Of a stretch of 64,000 nucleotides of DNA, positions 17,977 through 27,195 are shown piece by piece. Location of the stretch: positions 1-64,000 of the forward strand of contig CALXWY010000001.1 in assembly GCA_944392535.1 (NCBI GenBank), written 5' to 3'. The notes under the pieces were generated by a model. The model had not been told where the DNA came from and searched no databases. It saw nothing but the letters and a program-made list of their open reading frames with translations. Both the position numbers and the translations under genes were made by a program. This DNA comes from an uncultured Alphaproteobacteria bacterium. Lineage in GTDB: Bacteria > Pseudomonadota > Alphaproteobacteria > Rs-D84. How positions within the stretch are numbered: position 1 is the first letter of the stretch; the number at the start of each line of letters is the position of its first letter.

Positions 17977-18004
17977 ATTATATCACAGGCAAATTGTTTT
18001 TCAA
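17977..18004 (-). promoter_or_regulatory. Promoter of the candidate small RNA
   Basis: TTGAAA (17999-18004), a 16-nt spacer and a perfect TATAAT (17977-17982) on the minus strand, placed just after the stop of the 18009-18740 gene. Predicted start near 17970. Confidence 0.65.
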
Positions 18005-18008
18005 ACAG

Positions 18009-18740
18009 TTAATACATCCGCACAGGCGACGTATTATATGTGCGTTCTTGCAATGCTTCTAAATTACGTGTAATGCATACACGCATATAATCAGTGCAGT
18101 TATTCAAATCATTTCTGTTGTTATTCAAATTTGTGCAATACGTATCCAGATTTTGACATTGACTGACATTTTGCGTACGATCATACAGATGCAATGTTTG
18201 TAAATCTGTTTCAATTTGACGCTTTGCCGCACCCAAATCAGAACTGTTGATTGCGGCAACTGTTCTGTCCAGGTTACGCGACAAACAATTCATAACATCA
18301 CTGGTCGTGCCATTGCGACAATTTTCCGCACCAGCAACACCGTTATTTCCACCAATTGACGTCCCAGACGAACGTCCAGACGATGCACCCGCCGATTCCA
18401 GTTTTGTGGTCAAAATCTCGCGTTCCAGTTGCGTTTTTAACCGCCGTATCGTCGCATCCAGGTATTCATATTGCTTGTACATCTGTTGCGTTATGACCGT
18501 CGTTTTTAATGCGACAACATCACGCATTGCCTGTTGATCCGCCGCGGTGGACGGATTTTCCAAAAAACCAATATTATATGCATGCGTGCTGCATAACGCC
18601 AGCATCGGCGTAATACGGTCATTATTTGGGTCATTACATCCGTAATCATCCGCCGCACGGGCCATGAATGTGGCGCCACAACCCAACACCAAAACTGTGG
18701 TAAACAAGGCGCGCTGTAAAAATTCTTTTACTTTCATCAT
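18009..18740 (-). CDS. Secreted hypothetical protein, Asn-rich, Cys-containing
   Basis: A 243-aa protein. The start at 18740 gives a 4-nt ATGA overlap with the stop of the upstream gene, so the two are translationally coupled. A signal peptide is clear (about residues 1-30, cleavage near ARA-ADD). Helical, charged stretches follow (TTVITQQMYKQYEYLDATIR), then a Ser/Gly-rich linker (ASSGRSSGTSIGGNNG), and a C-terminal part with repeated CxxL.TYCTNLNN and C..YMRVC patterns. Periplasmic or surface location is likely. No family is recognised. It probably works with the 18737-20560 protein. Confidence 0.7.
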   Translation of the reverse strand: MMKVKEFLQRALFTTVLVLGCGATFMARAADDYGCNDPNNDRITPMLALCSTHAYNIGFLENPSTAADQQAMRDVVALKTTVITQQMYKQYEYLDATIRRLKTQLEREILTTKLESAGASSGRSSGTSIGGNNGVAGAENCRNGTTSDVMNCLSRNLDRTVAAINSSDLGAAKRQIETDLQTLHLYDRTQNVSQCQNLDTYCTNLNNNRNDLNNCTDYMRVCITRNLEALQERTYNTSPVRMY

Positions 18741-20560
18741 TTCAACAATTGTCCCAGCAACGATTGTGTATCTGCGGCGATTGATTTTTGCAATTCGGCA
18801 TCTGATGCATTCATTGCGTAACGCACCGCCGGTATTTCGCACATCAATGTATCATAGTTATATTCATAACCCGATATTTCACATACGCATTTGTTGTTTT
18901 CCCATCTGGTAATCTGGTCCCGCGCATTTTCGCACAGGCAACGCATTTCACCATTTTCACGCGCGTCATTTTTGCATAATTGGCGTATACGCTGGTCCGA
19001 TTCACCACTGGTTTGCAAAACTGTCTGGTTGGCCACACCCGCAGTATTGCGCATTTCACGATCGGTTACACATACCTGTTGCGGCAATTTCTTTAAGTTT
19101 GCCGCCGATTGCAAATCGCGATACGTTTGTTGTTCATTAACCGCACAGTATACAATGCCATCTGATTGCGGGGTCATTGTGCCACCGAACAGGCCACTGC
19201 CAAAACTGGACGGGGCATCTTGGTCAATGATACGTTTCAATGTTTCAACATCAATATCTGCGGCATCACTGCGTCCACGGAACAATGGTGAATTATCCAA
19301 AACTTCGGACGCACAACCCACACGAACCTGGAATCCGTCTTCGCCTTCTTCGGGATACAGCCAATTACGCTGAACCTCTTCTTCATCCGCCAATACGCGG
19401 ATTAATTGACATCCGCCATCCGACATGGGTACAACCTGGCCCGGTTTGCATGCCGCATTACCATACACCCGCCCGCCGTTTGTAAACACCGTTCCATCAG
19501 ACATCCCGTTTGGGCAATTAATACTGTTATAGTGCATAACCTGGCCTTCGGCGCACAAGTATTGTCCCCACGCATTGCAAGAACCATTCAGCATCATGTA
19601 TATATCAGTAATATCCACACCCACAGATTGGGCCAAAATTAACGCATCATATAATTCATCCAGCACGTCATCATATGGATCAAAGAACTGCATTGCTTTT
19701 TCTTTGAACGCACTGACGCGCTTTGGGCCCGAACAATTACCACCATTGGAATCACACCCGGCGTAATCAAACGCCGTTGTCATTGCCGCCTGGACAGAAC
19801 GCAATGCGGTTTCCGCCCCTTCTATCTTTGATAAAATTTGACCGGCAATTTGTTCACGTGCCAAAACATCCGCCGAAACACCCGCCGCCGCCGCAGATTG
19901 TTGGGCCGCCGTCAGCGCCCCCGTTGTCCCGGTTGTGGCCCCGGTTGTCGCCGATTGCACAGGTGCGGTCGTAGTTACTGTTTGAACATTTTGCTGGGCC
20001 GCCGCCGCGATTGCATCGGCGGTCGCCTGTTGCTGTTGCGCCAATGCCGCCTGGATCTGGGCGGCAGTATCCGCACTTTGCTGTTGCATCTGTTGTTGCA
20101 TGGCGGTCATTTGCTGTTGCATCATGGCCATTTGTTGGCTGCTTTGTTGGGCGGCCGCATTTGCCGCCGCGGTGGCCGTGGCGTTTGCATCAGACACCAA
20201 CTGGGCCGATATATATTCAATCAAATCATCGCCGTATTGTTTACATGCAGAATTTGATTCCACACACCCTGATACAATTGGACGCGCAATTTCCATCGTA
20301 CTGCACCCGCCACCAGCACATTTTGGTTGCGCACAACGCAATATCACAGAATTACAATTACCAAAATCAGCCACCGGACCACTGGTCGTGGTATTCGCAC
20401 GCGGATTCATATACGAATTCCACATGGCATTATTATTCGCCCCAGACGACGGATTATACGCGGTTAAATTACTGCCCAACGTGGTGGCAACCGGCGCCGC
20501 CGTGGCATGTATCGCCACAAGCCCCAGCACAACCGATAAAAATGCGGGTATGTATTTCAT
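18737..20560 (-). CDS. Large secreted Cys-rich protein with Gln/Ala coiled region
   Basis: A 607-aa protein. The start at 20560 (MKYIPAFLSV) has an AGAGAG site and begins a clear signal peptide (cleavage near ATAAP). The N-terminal segment has several cysteines (CNSVILRCAQPKCAGGGC). Residues about 125-210 are strikingly Gln/Ala/Met-rich (MMQQQMTAMQQQMQQQS), a likely long helix. The C-terminal half is Cys-rich with EGF-like spacing (CLCENARDQ..., CVCEISGYEYNYDTLMC). The tail LLGQLLK is hydrophobic. Function unknown; an extracellular fibre, adhesin or envelope scaffold would fit. It is cotranscribed with 18009-18740. Confidence 0.7.
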   Translation of the reverse strand: MKYIPAFLSVVLGLVAIHATAAPVATTLGSNLTAYNPSSGANNNAMWNSYMNPRANTTTSGPVADFGNCNSVILRCAQPKCAGGGCSTMEIARPIVSGCVESNSACKQYGDDLIEYISAQLVSDANATATAAANAAAQQSSQQMAMMQQQMTAMQQQMQQQSADTAAQIQAALAQQQQATADAIAAAAQQNVQTVTTTAPVQSATTGATTGTTGALTAAQQSAAAAGVSADVLAREQIAGQILSKIEGAETALRSVQAAMTTAFDYAGCDSNGGNCSGPKRVSAFKEKAMQFFDPYDDVLDELYDALILAQSVGVDITDIYMMLNGSCNAWGQYLCAEGQVMHYNSINCPNGMSDGTVFTNGGRVYGNAACKPGQVVPMSDGGCQLIRVLADEEEVQRNWLYPEEGEDGFQVRVGCASEVLDNSPLFRGRSDAADIDVETLKRIIDQDAPSSFGSGLFGGTMTPQSDGIVYCAVNEQQTYRDLQSAANLKKLPQQVCVTDREMRNTAGVANQTVLQTSGESDQRIRQLCKNDARENGEMRCLCENARDQITRWENNKCVCEISGYEYNYDTLMCEIPAVRYAMNASDAELQKSIAADTQSLLGQLLK

Positions 20561-20648
20561 ATTCTCTCTTGGCATTAATTTTAACACAAAAAATTCATTC
20601 TTGAAAGATAAAAATCGCAACACAGCACAAAAAGCACCCAGATAAAAA

Positions 20649-20677
20649 TTGACAAAATACTATATTTTGTATAATAT
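20649..20677 (+). promoter_or_regulatory. Consensus promoter giving a leaderless mRNA
   Basis: A perfect TTGACA (20649-20654), a 17-nt spacer and TAATAT (20672-20677). The ATG at 20685 is 8 nt after the -10, so transcript and reading frame start together. There is no ribosome site. Confidence 0.65.
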
Positions 20678-20684
20678 TTGCAAT

Positions 20685-22445
20685 ATGATTATACAAAATG
20701 GAACTTTAACGAATATTGATGCGTCTGATATAAATCCAGACGGTGTGTTACGTATACCACCCAAAGTTACTGGGTTCGCCGACAATGTCGGTTGTAACAT
20801 CCCCAATATGCGTGCAATTTACTTTCCTAATTCGGTATTACGTATTCCCGGCGGCGTTTTTAATAATAACCCAAACCTGGAATTTATTGATTTCGGTGAC
20901 AATGTTGCCAGCATAGAATTTGAATCTTTTCAAAACTGTCCGCGTCTGGAAACAATTAAAATACCATATAAATGGAATTCACTGCACCCGTGGGTGGGGA
21001 CCATATTTCCAAATCTGGGTCGCATAATAAGACGTACCCAGGACGGGGGTGAACAAGACTATCCTGTACAAAAAATTCAAAACACATATTACTATGAATC
21101 TGGATGGCGTTGCATCGGTGACATAAAAATTCTGAAATTACATATGCTGAATTTCAATGCCAACGGCATATCCCCGGAAACAAAAACAGGTATTCGGATT
21201 AATCGCGTAACAACGGTTGGCAACAATATTCATGTCGCAATAAATAATTTCCGTAAACACCAAATATCCCAAGAATTTGAACGCGCAATATATATCTATG
21301 ATTCAAAAAATCAACACCATGAACAGTTTGATGAACATAAATCTGTTCTGCGACATGCAATGCGACGCTCACTGGGGCATACAAACGAAATGACAATCGC
21401 AATGCGTGAAAAGTTTCATGAATATATACGTCATATCCCAACATACATAAAATATATTGATGACGTTATGAAAAAATATCCAAATGCACGCGGACAAATC
21501 CAAGAACTGGACGATTTAACAATGGACGAAACATTGAATATAATAACCCCGCGCCCCCATGATGCGCGCGTTGCCCAGTCTTGTACACGTTGGCTGAAAC
21601 GCCACCCAGTATCGGCCGATGAAATGATTGCCATTGTACGCGCAGGATACAAAAATCCGGGCGCATTTCCGTATAGTTGGCTGGCCAAAACACCAAAAAA
21701 AGAACGTGGAAAATTAACACAAAAATTGCACACATTGTTCCAGACAACCACAACAAAAATGTACGGCCCAGATAACAAAACAGAATTTAACCAAGAACTG
21801 GCACAAATGGCACAATCACTGGGGCGATTAATTAAACAGCCGGTAAACATAGAATATCTGGAATCTGGGAATTTTTCAAAAACGTATACTGTACAAATTC
21901 CTGGTGATAAAAAATATGTGTGGAAAATATACCACAGCAATCGCGACGGTAAAATATTCACTGATTGGAATCACAATACAGAATTACAAAACTCTTTCTT
22001 GGTTTCGGGCAGAAAGTATTACGGAAAAATGAAATTCCGTAAAATATCTGTGGCCGGAATCAGCAACCAACGCGGAGAGATATATTTAATATATCCATAT
22101 ACCGAATATCGCAACAAAATATACCCAGGTGGCCACATCACCCCGACATTAAAAAACTTTAATATTTACGACAGAAATATTAATAATTTTTGTGGTGATA
22201 CGGTCATTGATATCGGTGCACTGCGGATAAATAACGCACGATTACGTCAATCACGACATGTTTTGAAGATATCTAATACAATATTATATCATTCGTGGGA
22301 TGATTTAACATACATATTGGATAAATACAGTGTGCCGGAAATATCGGATGCATGCAGTTTTATATCAAAAAGTCTGAAACCCAACAGTTATCAATACAAA
22401 ACAATTCGTGACAAAATAATATATCTGCGTACACATATGCGATAA
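20685..22445 (+). CDS. BspA-type LRR protein with kinase-like C-terminal domain
   Basis: A 586-aa protein without a signal peptide. Residues about 20-100 contain LRR_5-type repeats (VTGFADNVGCNIPNMRAIYF; SVLRIPGGVFNNNPNLEFID). The middle is helical and basic. From about residue 388 it resembles a protein-kinase or phosphotransferase fold: a Gly-rich loop LESGNFSKTYTV, a strand with YVWKIYH (possible ATP-binding Lys near 414), a Glu in ELQNSF, and VIDIGAL as a possible metal-binding DxG. The start at 20685 is used because an upstream TTG start would lie inside the -35 box. Fusion of LRR and kinase-like parts suggests an effector or host-interaction protein, which is inference. It is convergent with the 22512 gene. 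Confidence 0.6.
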   Translation: MIIQNGTLTNIDASDINPDGVLRIPPKVTGFADNVGCNIPNMRAIYFPNSVLRIPGGVFNNNPNLEFIDFGDNVASIEFESFQNCPRLETIKIPYKWNSLHPWVGTIFPNLGRIIRRTQDGGEQDYPVQKIQNTYYYESGWRCIGDIKILKLHMLNFNANGISPETKTGIRINRVTTVGNNIHVAINNFRKHQISQEFERAIYIYDSKNQHHEQFDEHKSVLRHAMRRSLGHTNEMTIAMREKFHEYIRHIPTYIKYIDDVMKKYPNARGQIQELDDLTMDETLNIITPRPHDARVAQSCTRWLKRHPVSADEMIAIVRAGYKNPGAFPYSWLAKTPKKERGKLTQKLHTLFQTTTTKMYGPDNKTEFNQELAQMAQSLGRLIKQPVNIEYLESGNFSKTYTVQIPGDKKYVWKIYHSNRDGKIFTDWNHNTELQNSFLVSGRKYYGKMKFRKISVAGISNQRGEIYLIYPYTEYRNKIYPGGHITPTLKNFNIYDRNINNFCGDTVIDIGALRINNARLRQSRHVLKISNTILYHSWDDLTYILDKYSVPEISDACSFISKSLKPNSYQYKTIRDKIIYLRTHMR

Positions 22446-22484
22446 AGCATTTTTGGATGCCAGCATCGCAACAAGCATGCATAA

Positions 22485-22515
22485 AAACACCGCCCAAATG
22501 GGCGGCGCTTTTTAT
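22485..22515. terminator. Bidirectional intrinsic terminator
   Basis: CCGCCC-AAAT-GGGCGG lies between two convergent genes, with A-rich and T-rich flanks (GCTTTTTA on the plus strand, GTGTTTTTA on the minus). Confidence 0.8.
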
Positions 22516-25500
22516 TCCAATCCGACACTGATTATGTCGCCATAATCACCGGCCTCCATCGTGCCGATATAACACTTTATATGACGGCCGATATCATCCA
22601 TCCATTCTTCATAGGCCTCTTTTTCAGCGGCAGATAACGTGGACTGTTGTATATCACGCGTGGCTTTCCATACCAAGAAACCACCCGCTGCACCAGTGAC
22701 CGCCGCGCCCAATGTTGCGCCCAGGCCACTCCATGCATTGCTGGATTTTCCAGATGTTTGAACAGAATTTGATTCTGATTCCAACAAATCCAACGCACGC
22801 AGCGCCGATCTTTTCAGTGACGCGATATTATTTGCATTTTCGCTGTCGCTGATAATCAACTGTTCATGGCCATTCACCGTGGTAACAACCGCATCGGACC
22901 ATGCGTTAACGTCGTTAACCGCCCCCGTGATAACACTGGATGTAATATTTTGTTCGCGCGCATTACGTTCCATCATTGTAACATATGTTGGCAACGTATC
23001 TTGCACATCACGAATATTGGGCGCGTTCAATATATCGCGGATCGCATCAATATATTGCACGGTTTTGTTGCTGGCTGTTGTACCAGATTGTGTCTTGTTC
23101 GGATTATTGAATCCGGTCAGACCACTGAACACCGTGCCCTTTTGAATACCAGACCCCAGATATGCACCACCAACGGCACCGCCCAACGTTCCCAACAATG
23201 TTGTCCAGAATGTTGTTCTGTTCTGGTTCGCCACTATATCCGCGGTTGCATCGGCAACAACACTGTTGGTGATGTCTTCCAGGTCATCGGCCGGAATCCA
23301 ACTGCCACAGGTAAATGTGTCACCCACAGCAAAGAATGCGTTTGACCAATCGGCACCCTTCATTGCTTCTTGAACCTTGGCATCATCTGATTGCAACGTG
23401 ACCTTGACCGCACAGAACGAACCATACAAATCGTTACTGGTTACAAAGTCATTGCGCGCCAAACCGTTTATACCATAATCATCTGGGACGCGATTACTGC
23501 GCAATTTTGACCACATGAATGTACCACCAGTATCACTGGCAGCCATAATTCCGCCCGCATTCCCCGACAAACATGCGTGCTGTTCTTGGGTTAATTTACT
23601 GTTATAAATTGCCTGGGCTTCTTTTTCTAAATCATACATCAAATCCGAGAACAATGATTCTGCGGCCCGATTTTGGGTATATGTTGTATATGAAATATAG
23701 GCAGGTTCATCGTATACATCCCCATCTGGGGTCACAGTATCACAAATGCCCTTGCTGCGGTCAGATGCATAGCACAATTTGTTGCCATCAATATCTGTTT
23801 CTTGGATATCTGTTTGAACCTGGTCTTCTGTGATATTAATGGACGAACCCGCATCCAGCCATCCACCACGAACGTTTGTCGCACTGCCCCACGAACTGGT
23901 GCTGTTGGACATATTGGCGGTAACCTTGGCCTGTTCAATTGCCAGATGTTCTTGGCACACGGTTGCATTTTTAACCGTATCCAGACACAACCCCAATACA
24001 ATCGTATAATCCAAAACACCACCAACGCGATTCATGCTCTTGTTAAACGATGTGCTTTCTGAATTCGTCAATGACGAGTATATGTCCGTACGGTTACGAT
24101 AACATGCCGAATATTCTTCGCCGCACATAGACTTTACACAACTTTTTGCAACATTTTCGCATTGTGTGCGCATCTGGGCGATTGACGCATCGTTATAACT
24201 GCTGGCCAAAGAGGCATTCAATGATGCGACAACCCCAATCGGATCAGAACCGTTGTCTTTATATTCTGGGAATAATGTCGTAAACACATCTTGATTAATA
24301 TATGAATATGTATACGTACCGATTCCGCCGGTATTCGCCGCAGCATACATACAGTACGGATCTGTATTCACGATTGCCGAACATCCGTTTTTGATTTCGT
24401 CATAAACGGCACTGCTGTTAATTGATTTATCGGTGCCACCAAACACCTGGGAATAACAGGCGGCACCACTGCCCCCGCCGCACGTACGCATTACGCATGA
24501 CGAAATTGTTTCCACGCAACTGGCGCGCGCATCGGCGTCAAATTCTTCTATTAATGTATTGATTTTGGATTTCATAGACGAATTCATACGCGCCGAATAC
24601 GCTTCGGCAAAAATATCTTCTTGGTTATCCATATCACTTAATTGTGACGCGGTTGGCATTGCACCATTACCCAAGAATGTGGCATAGCAATATTTGTTTG
24701 CCCCAATCGTATCCAGGCATTGATTCTTTATATAACCCTGGATATCAGAACTGCTGACCGCGTTGGTATTCACATTCAAATCAGCCAGTGATGTTATTGA
24801 CGTACCTGATTGAATCGCATCAAACAATGCCGTGTTTTGACCCGACATGCCTTCGCTGCACTTATACGGACTGGCCGCACAGGCATTATAGAAACATTGA
24901 TCAACAACCTTGTAACACGTAGATACCGCATTCACCGCCGCCAGGGCCGCACCTTCACTTATCATTATGCCGATGCGACTGTCAGATGTGGGATTGCCAG
25001 ATGTATTTGTTGAACCAAATAATTCTGTTTTCCCTTCGCTTTGGCAACGGGCCAATGTTGATTCACAAAATACTTTTTGCTTTTTGAATTCGGAATTCGT
25101 TGTACACAATTCAAAATCCGCACCACATACATTGTCACGTTGCAGACATGTTGTATAACGTCTGATACAGTCACTGGTATCATACATATTTGAAATTGCC
25201 GCGCCCGCAATCATTTGCCCCATAACACTGCCATTCGTGGGATACGTATAGTCGGTAATTTCACCATCTGAATTTGTTGATGCGACATTCGCCAACGCCG
25301 TTGTTGACGATGTTCCAAACAGACTGTTTACACCCGCCGCGCTGCACTGGGCCAATGTGCTGATACACTTTGGCATTTTGCCGTGGAATAAAACCTTGGT
25401 TGTGCATTCTTCAAAATTTGGGCCGCACGCGTCGGCATCAGACATACATGATGTATACGCTTCTATGCATTCAATGTTGTCCATCAAATTTGACGAAGAA

Positions 25501-25667
25501 TTTGTCGTTGTCCCAGATACAATTGTACCGCCATTTATGTATGCCGTCATCGTCGGTAAACGTGTTGCCACCGTGCCAACAACACTGGGGCGCGCCGTTA
25601 ATGCAAACGCCGCCGGAATCACGCACAAAACAGCCGTAAATCCAATCGTTTTTTTCAACAAGTTCAT
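22512..25667 (-). CDS. Very large secreted Cys-repeat protein
   Basis: A 1051-aa protein. The start at 25667 has a GGAGTGAG site and a clean signal peptide (MNLLKKTIGFTAVLCVIPAA, cleavage near AFA). Internal Cys-rich repeats of similar layout occur: one starting CIEAYTSCMSDADACGPNFE and one starting CIRRYTTCLQRDNVCGADFE, each ending in a Cys-Gly-Leu-Phe-Gly-like stretch. Three or more shorter C-x6-C units follow (CVETISSCVMRTC; CENVAKSCVKSMC). Near the C-terminus two Gly/Ala-rich hydrophobic segments (LLGTLGGAVGGAYLGSG; GATLGAAVTGAAGGFLVW) could sit in a membrane. Function unknown. It shares its style with the 18737-20560 protein, so both may belong to one surface system. Confidence 0.75.
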   Translation of the reverse strand: MNLLKKTIGFTAVLCVIPAAFALTARPSVVGTVATRLPTMTAYINGGTIVSGTTTNSSSNLMDNIECIEAYTSCMSDADACGPNFEECTTKVLFHGKMPKCISTLAQCSAAGVNSLFGTSSTTALANVASTNSDGEITDYTYPTNGSVMGQMIAGAAISNMYDTSDCIRRYTTCLQRDNVCGADFELCTTNSEFKKQKVFCESTLARCQSEGKTELFGSTNTSGNPTSDSRIGIMISEGAALAAVNAVSTCYKVVDQCFYNACAASPYKCSEGMSGQNTALFDAIQSGTSITSLADLNVNTNAVSSSDIQGYIKNQCLDTIGANKYCYATFLGNGAMPTASQLSDMDNQEDIFAEAYSARMNSSMKSKINTLIEEFDADARASCVETISSCVMRTCGGGSGAACYSQVFGGTDKSINSSAVYDEIKNGCSAIVNTDPYCMYAAANTGGIGTYTYSYINQDVFTTLFPEYKDNGSDPIGVVASLNASLASSYNDASIAQMRTQCENVAKSCVKSMCGEEYSACYRNRTDIYSSLTNSESTSFNKSMNRVGGVLDYTIVLGLCLDTVKNATVCQEHLAIEQAKVTANMSNSTSSWGSATNVRGGWLDAGSSINITEDQVQTDIQETDIDGNKLCYASDRSKGICDTVTPDGDVYDEPAYISYTTYTQNRAAESLFSDLMYDLEKEAQAIYNSKLTQEQHACLSGNAGGIMAASDTGGTFMWSKLRSNRVPDDYGINGLARNDFVTSNDLYGSFCAVKVTLQSDDAKVQEAMKGADWSNAFFAVGDTFTCGSWIPADDLEDITNSVVADATADIVANQNRTTFWTTLLGTLGGAVGGAYLGSGIQKGTVFSGLTGFNNPNKTQSGTTASNKTVQYIDAIRDILNAPNIRDVQDTLPTYVTMMERNAREQNITSSVITGAVNDVNAWSDAVVTTVNGHEQLIISDSENANNIASLKRSALRALDLLESESNSVQTSGKSSNAWSGLGATLGAAVTGAAGGFLVWKATRDIQQSTLSAAEKEAYEEWMDDIGRHIKCYIGTMEAGDYGDIISVGLE

Positions 25668-25680
25668 AAGACTCACTCCA

Positions 25681-25721
25681 TACTTATTAAGTAAGTATAA
25701 CATAAAATCAATTTCAGACAA
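25681..25721 (-). promoter_or_regulatory. Promoter with palindromic operator-like site
   Basis: On the minus strand TTGTCT (25716-25721), a 16-nt spacer and TATACT (25694-25699). The perfect inverted repeat TACTTA-TTAAG-TAAGTA (25681-25697) overlaps the -10 and start region, which is where a repressor would bind. Confidence 0.45.
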
Positions 25722-25760
25722 AGAAAAAATATGTGAATTTACATATATTTTATACGATTT

Positions 25761-26741
25761 TTATGCCCCGTGGGCCGTATCTAAAATTGCGCGCAATTCC
25801 ATCATATCATCCGGCATACGTGCCTTGAAATGCATCGGCTGTCCAGTAATCGGATGTACAAAATCCAATATTTCTGCGTGCAACATCTGGCCCGAATGAC
25901 TTTTTATAAAATCACGCAAATCCATGTCCTGAACACTGCCGATGCGATTTGAACCACGACCGTAAATTGGGTCACAAACGACCGGGAATCCATGTGCCGA
26001 TAAATGTACACGTATTTGATGCGTGCGACCGGTCATTAACGTACAACGAAACAGCGAAATTCCCGCCCGCGACCACACAGATGCAACATTTACAACCGTG
26101 TGCGCTGGCTTTCCCCCGGTTTTAACCATAGTCATTTTTTGCCGATTTCGCGACGAACGCGCAATATTTCCCGTAATATCTGCGCCGTCCCAATTTGGCA
26201 CCCCCCACACAAACGCCAAATATTTACGCGTCAAATCATGCCCAGAAAAAATCTTGACCAGTCCACGATACGCCGCATCAGATTTTGCAAACACCATAAC
26301 ACCACTGGTATCTTTATCCAGACGATGAACAACCCCTGGGCGCGTTTCGCCCCCCAGTGGCGACAAATGTGTATGGGATAAAATATTTTGAACCAGCGTA
26401 CCCGTCTTGTTCCCCGCCGATGGATACATGACGACGCCACGCGGTTTATTAATTACAATGATGTCATCGTCTTCATATAAAATATCCAGTTCAAAATCAG
26501 ATGATATATTATCTGTGGCAACATCGGTTGTACGCACCAATGGGGTTACATTAATTACGTCACCCGGACGAACGCGTACAGAAAACTTTACCGCCCCACC
26601 GTTCAGCGTTACGGGAAAACGCTGGATTTCACTGCGCGAAAATTCGGGTAAATTAGTGGCCAAAAACTTATCCAAACGCGTCCCAGATTCAGAATCTGGG
26701 ACAATAAATTCACGCGCGGATAACGTTTTATTTGTATTCAT
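25761..26741 (-). CDS. RluA-family 23S rRNA pseudouridine synthase (RluC/RluD-like)
   Basis: A 326-aa enzyme that converts uridines to pseudouridine in RNA. The start at 26741 (MNTNKTLSAREF) overlaps the upstream gene by 14 nt. An N-terminal S4 RNA-binding domain (TRLDKFLATNLPEFSRSEIQ) is followed by the catalytic domain with the family motif HRLDKDTSG (catalytic Asp) and a C-terminal GRTHQIRVHL block. Length and domain order match RluC and RluD; the exact rRNA sites cannot be told from sequence. It is the last gene of a run with the zinc-ribbon and secreted proteins. Confidence 0.92.
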   Translation of the reverse strand: MNTNKTLSAREFIVPDSESGTRLDKFLATNLPEFSRSEIQRFPVTLNGGAVKFSVRVRPGDVINVTPLVRTTDVATDNISSDFELDILYEDDDIIVINKPRGVVMYPSAGNKTGTLVQNILSHTHLSPLGGETRPGVVHRLDKDTSGVMVFAKSDAAYRGLVKIFSGHDLTRKYLAFVWGVPNWDGADITGNIARSSRNRQKMTMVKTGGKPAHTVVNVASVWSRAGISLFRCTLMTGRTHQIRVHLSAHGFPVVCDPIYGRGSNRIGSVQDMDLRDFIKSHSGQMLHAEILDFVHPITGQPMHFKARMPDDMMELRAILDTAHGA

Positions 26742-27195
26742 CCCAATCCGGTCCCTTGTCGCAATCCGCCAAATCAATCGTTAATTCGCGGCCATCACTG
26801 TCCACCGGGCATGTTAATATGCCGGTACTGACCGCCTGGGTCGCGTCACGCGCCGCATTGCGCCATGTAAATTTTATTTCTGTGGGCGCATACAGGCATG
26901 CAATTCGCAATTCGCCATCGTGCCGATTGTTCGGACCAATCCATACGCGAACACCTTCGCCTAATCCATAACACGGAAAGCCATCCAGATAGTACAAAAC
27001 CAAACCACGCCCCACAATCCCAGATGACGGAATAAAATTACCACGATATTCAGAATATCGCAATCCTGTTAACCCTTCCCAATCAGTACTGGTGGAAAAC
27101 AGACTGATTCGTGGTGTTTGGGCGGGCGCCGGGGCATCAGCGGCAAACGCGCCCCACGGAATCAAGCACAATAAAAACATTAAAAAATATCGCAT
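26728..27195 (-). CDS. Secreted hypothetical protein
   Basis: A 155-aa protein with a signal peptide (MRYFLMFLLCLIPWGAFAAD) and a short Ala/Pro linker. The mature part is compact and strand-rich (GRGLVLYYLDGFPCYGLGEG; RVWIGPNNRHDGELRIACLY) with four cysteines that could form two disulfides. No family is recognised. It starts on the base directly after the zinc-ribbon gene's stop and overlaps the pseudouridine synthase gene, so it belongs to that operon. Confidence 0.7.
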   Translation of the reverse strand: MRYFLMFLLCLIPWGAFAADAPAPAQTPRISLFSTSTDWEGLTGLRYSEYRGNFIPSSGIVGRGLVLYYLDGFPCYGLGEGVRVWIGPNNRHDGELRIACLYAPTEIKFTWRNAARDATQAVSTGILTCPVDSDGRELTIDLADCDKGPDWDEYK

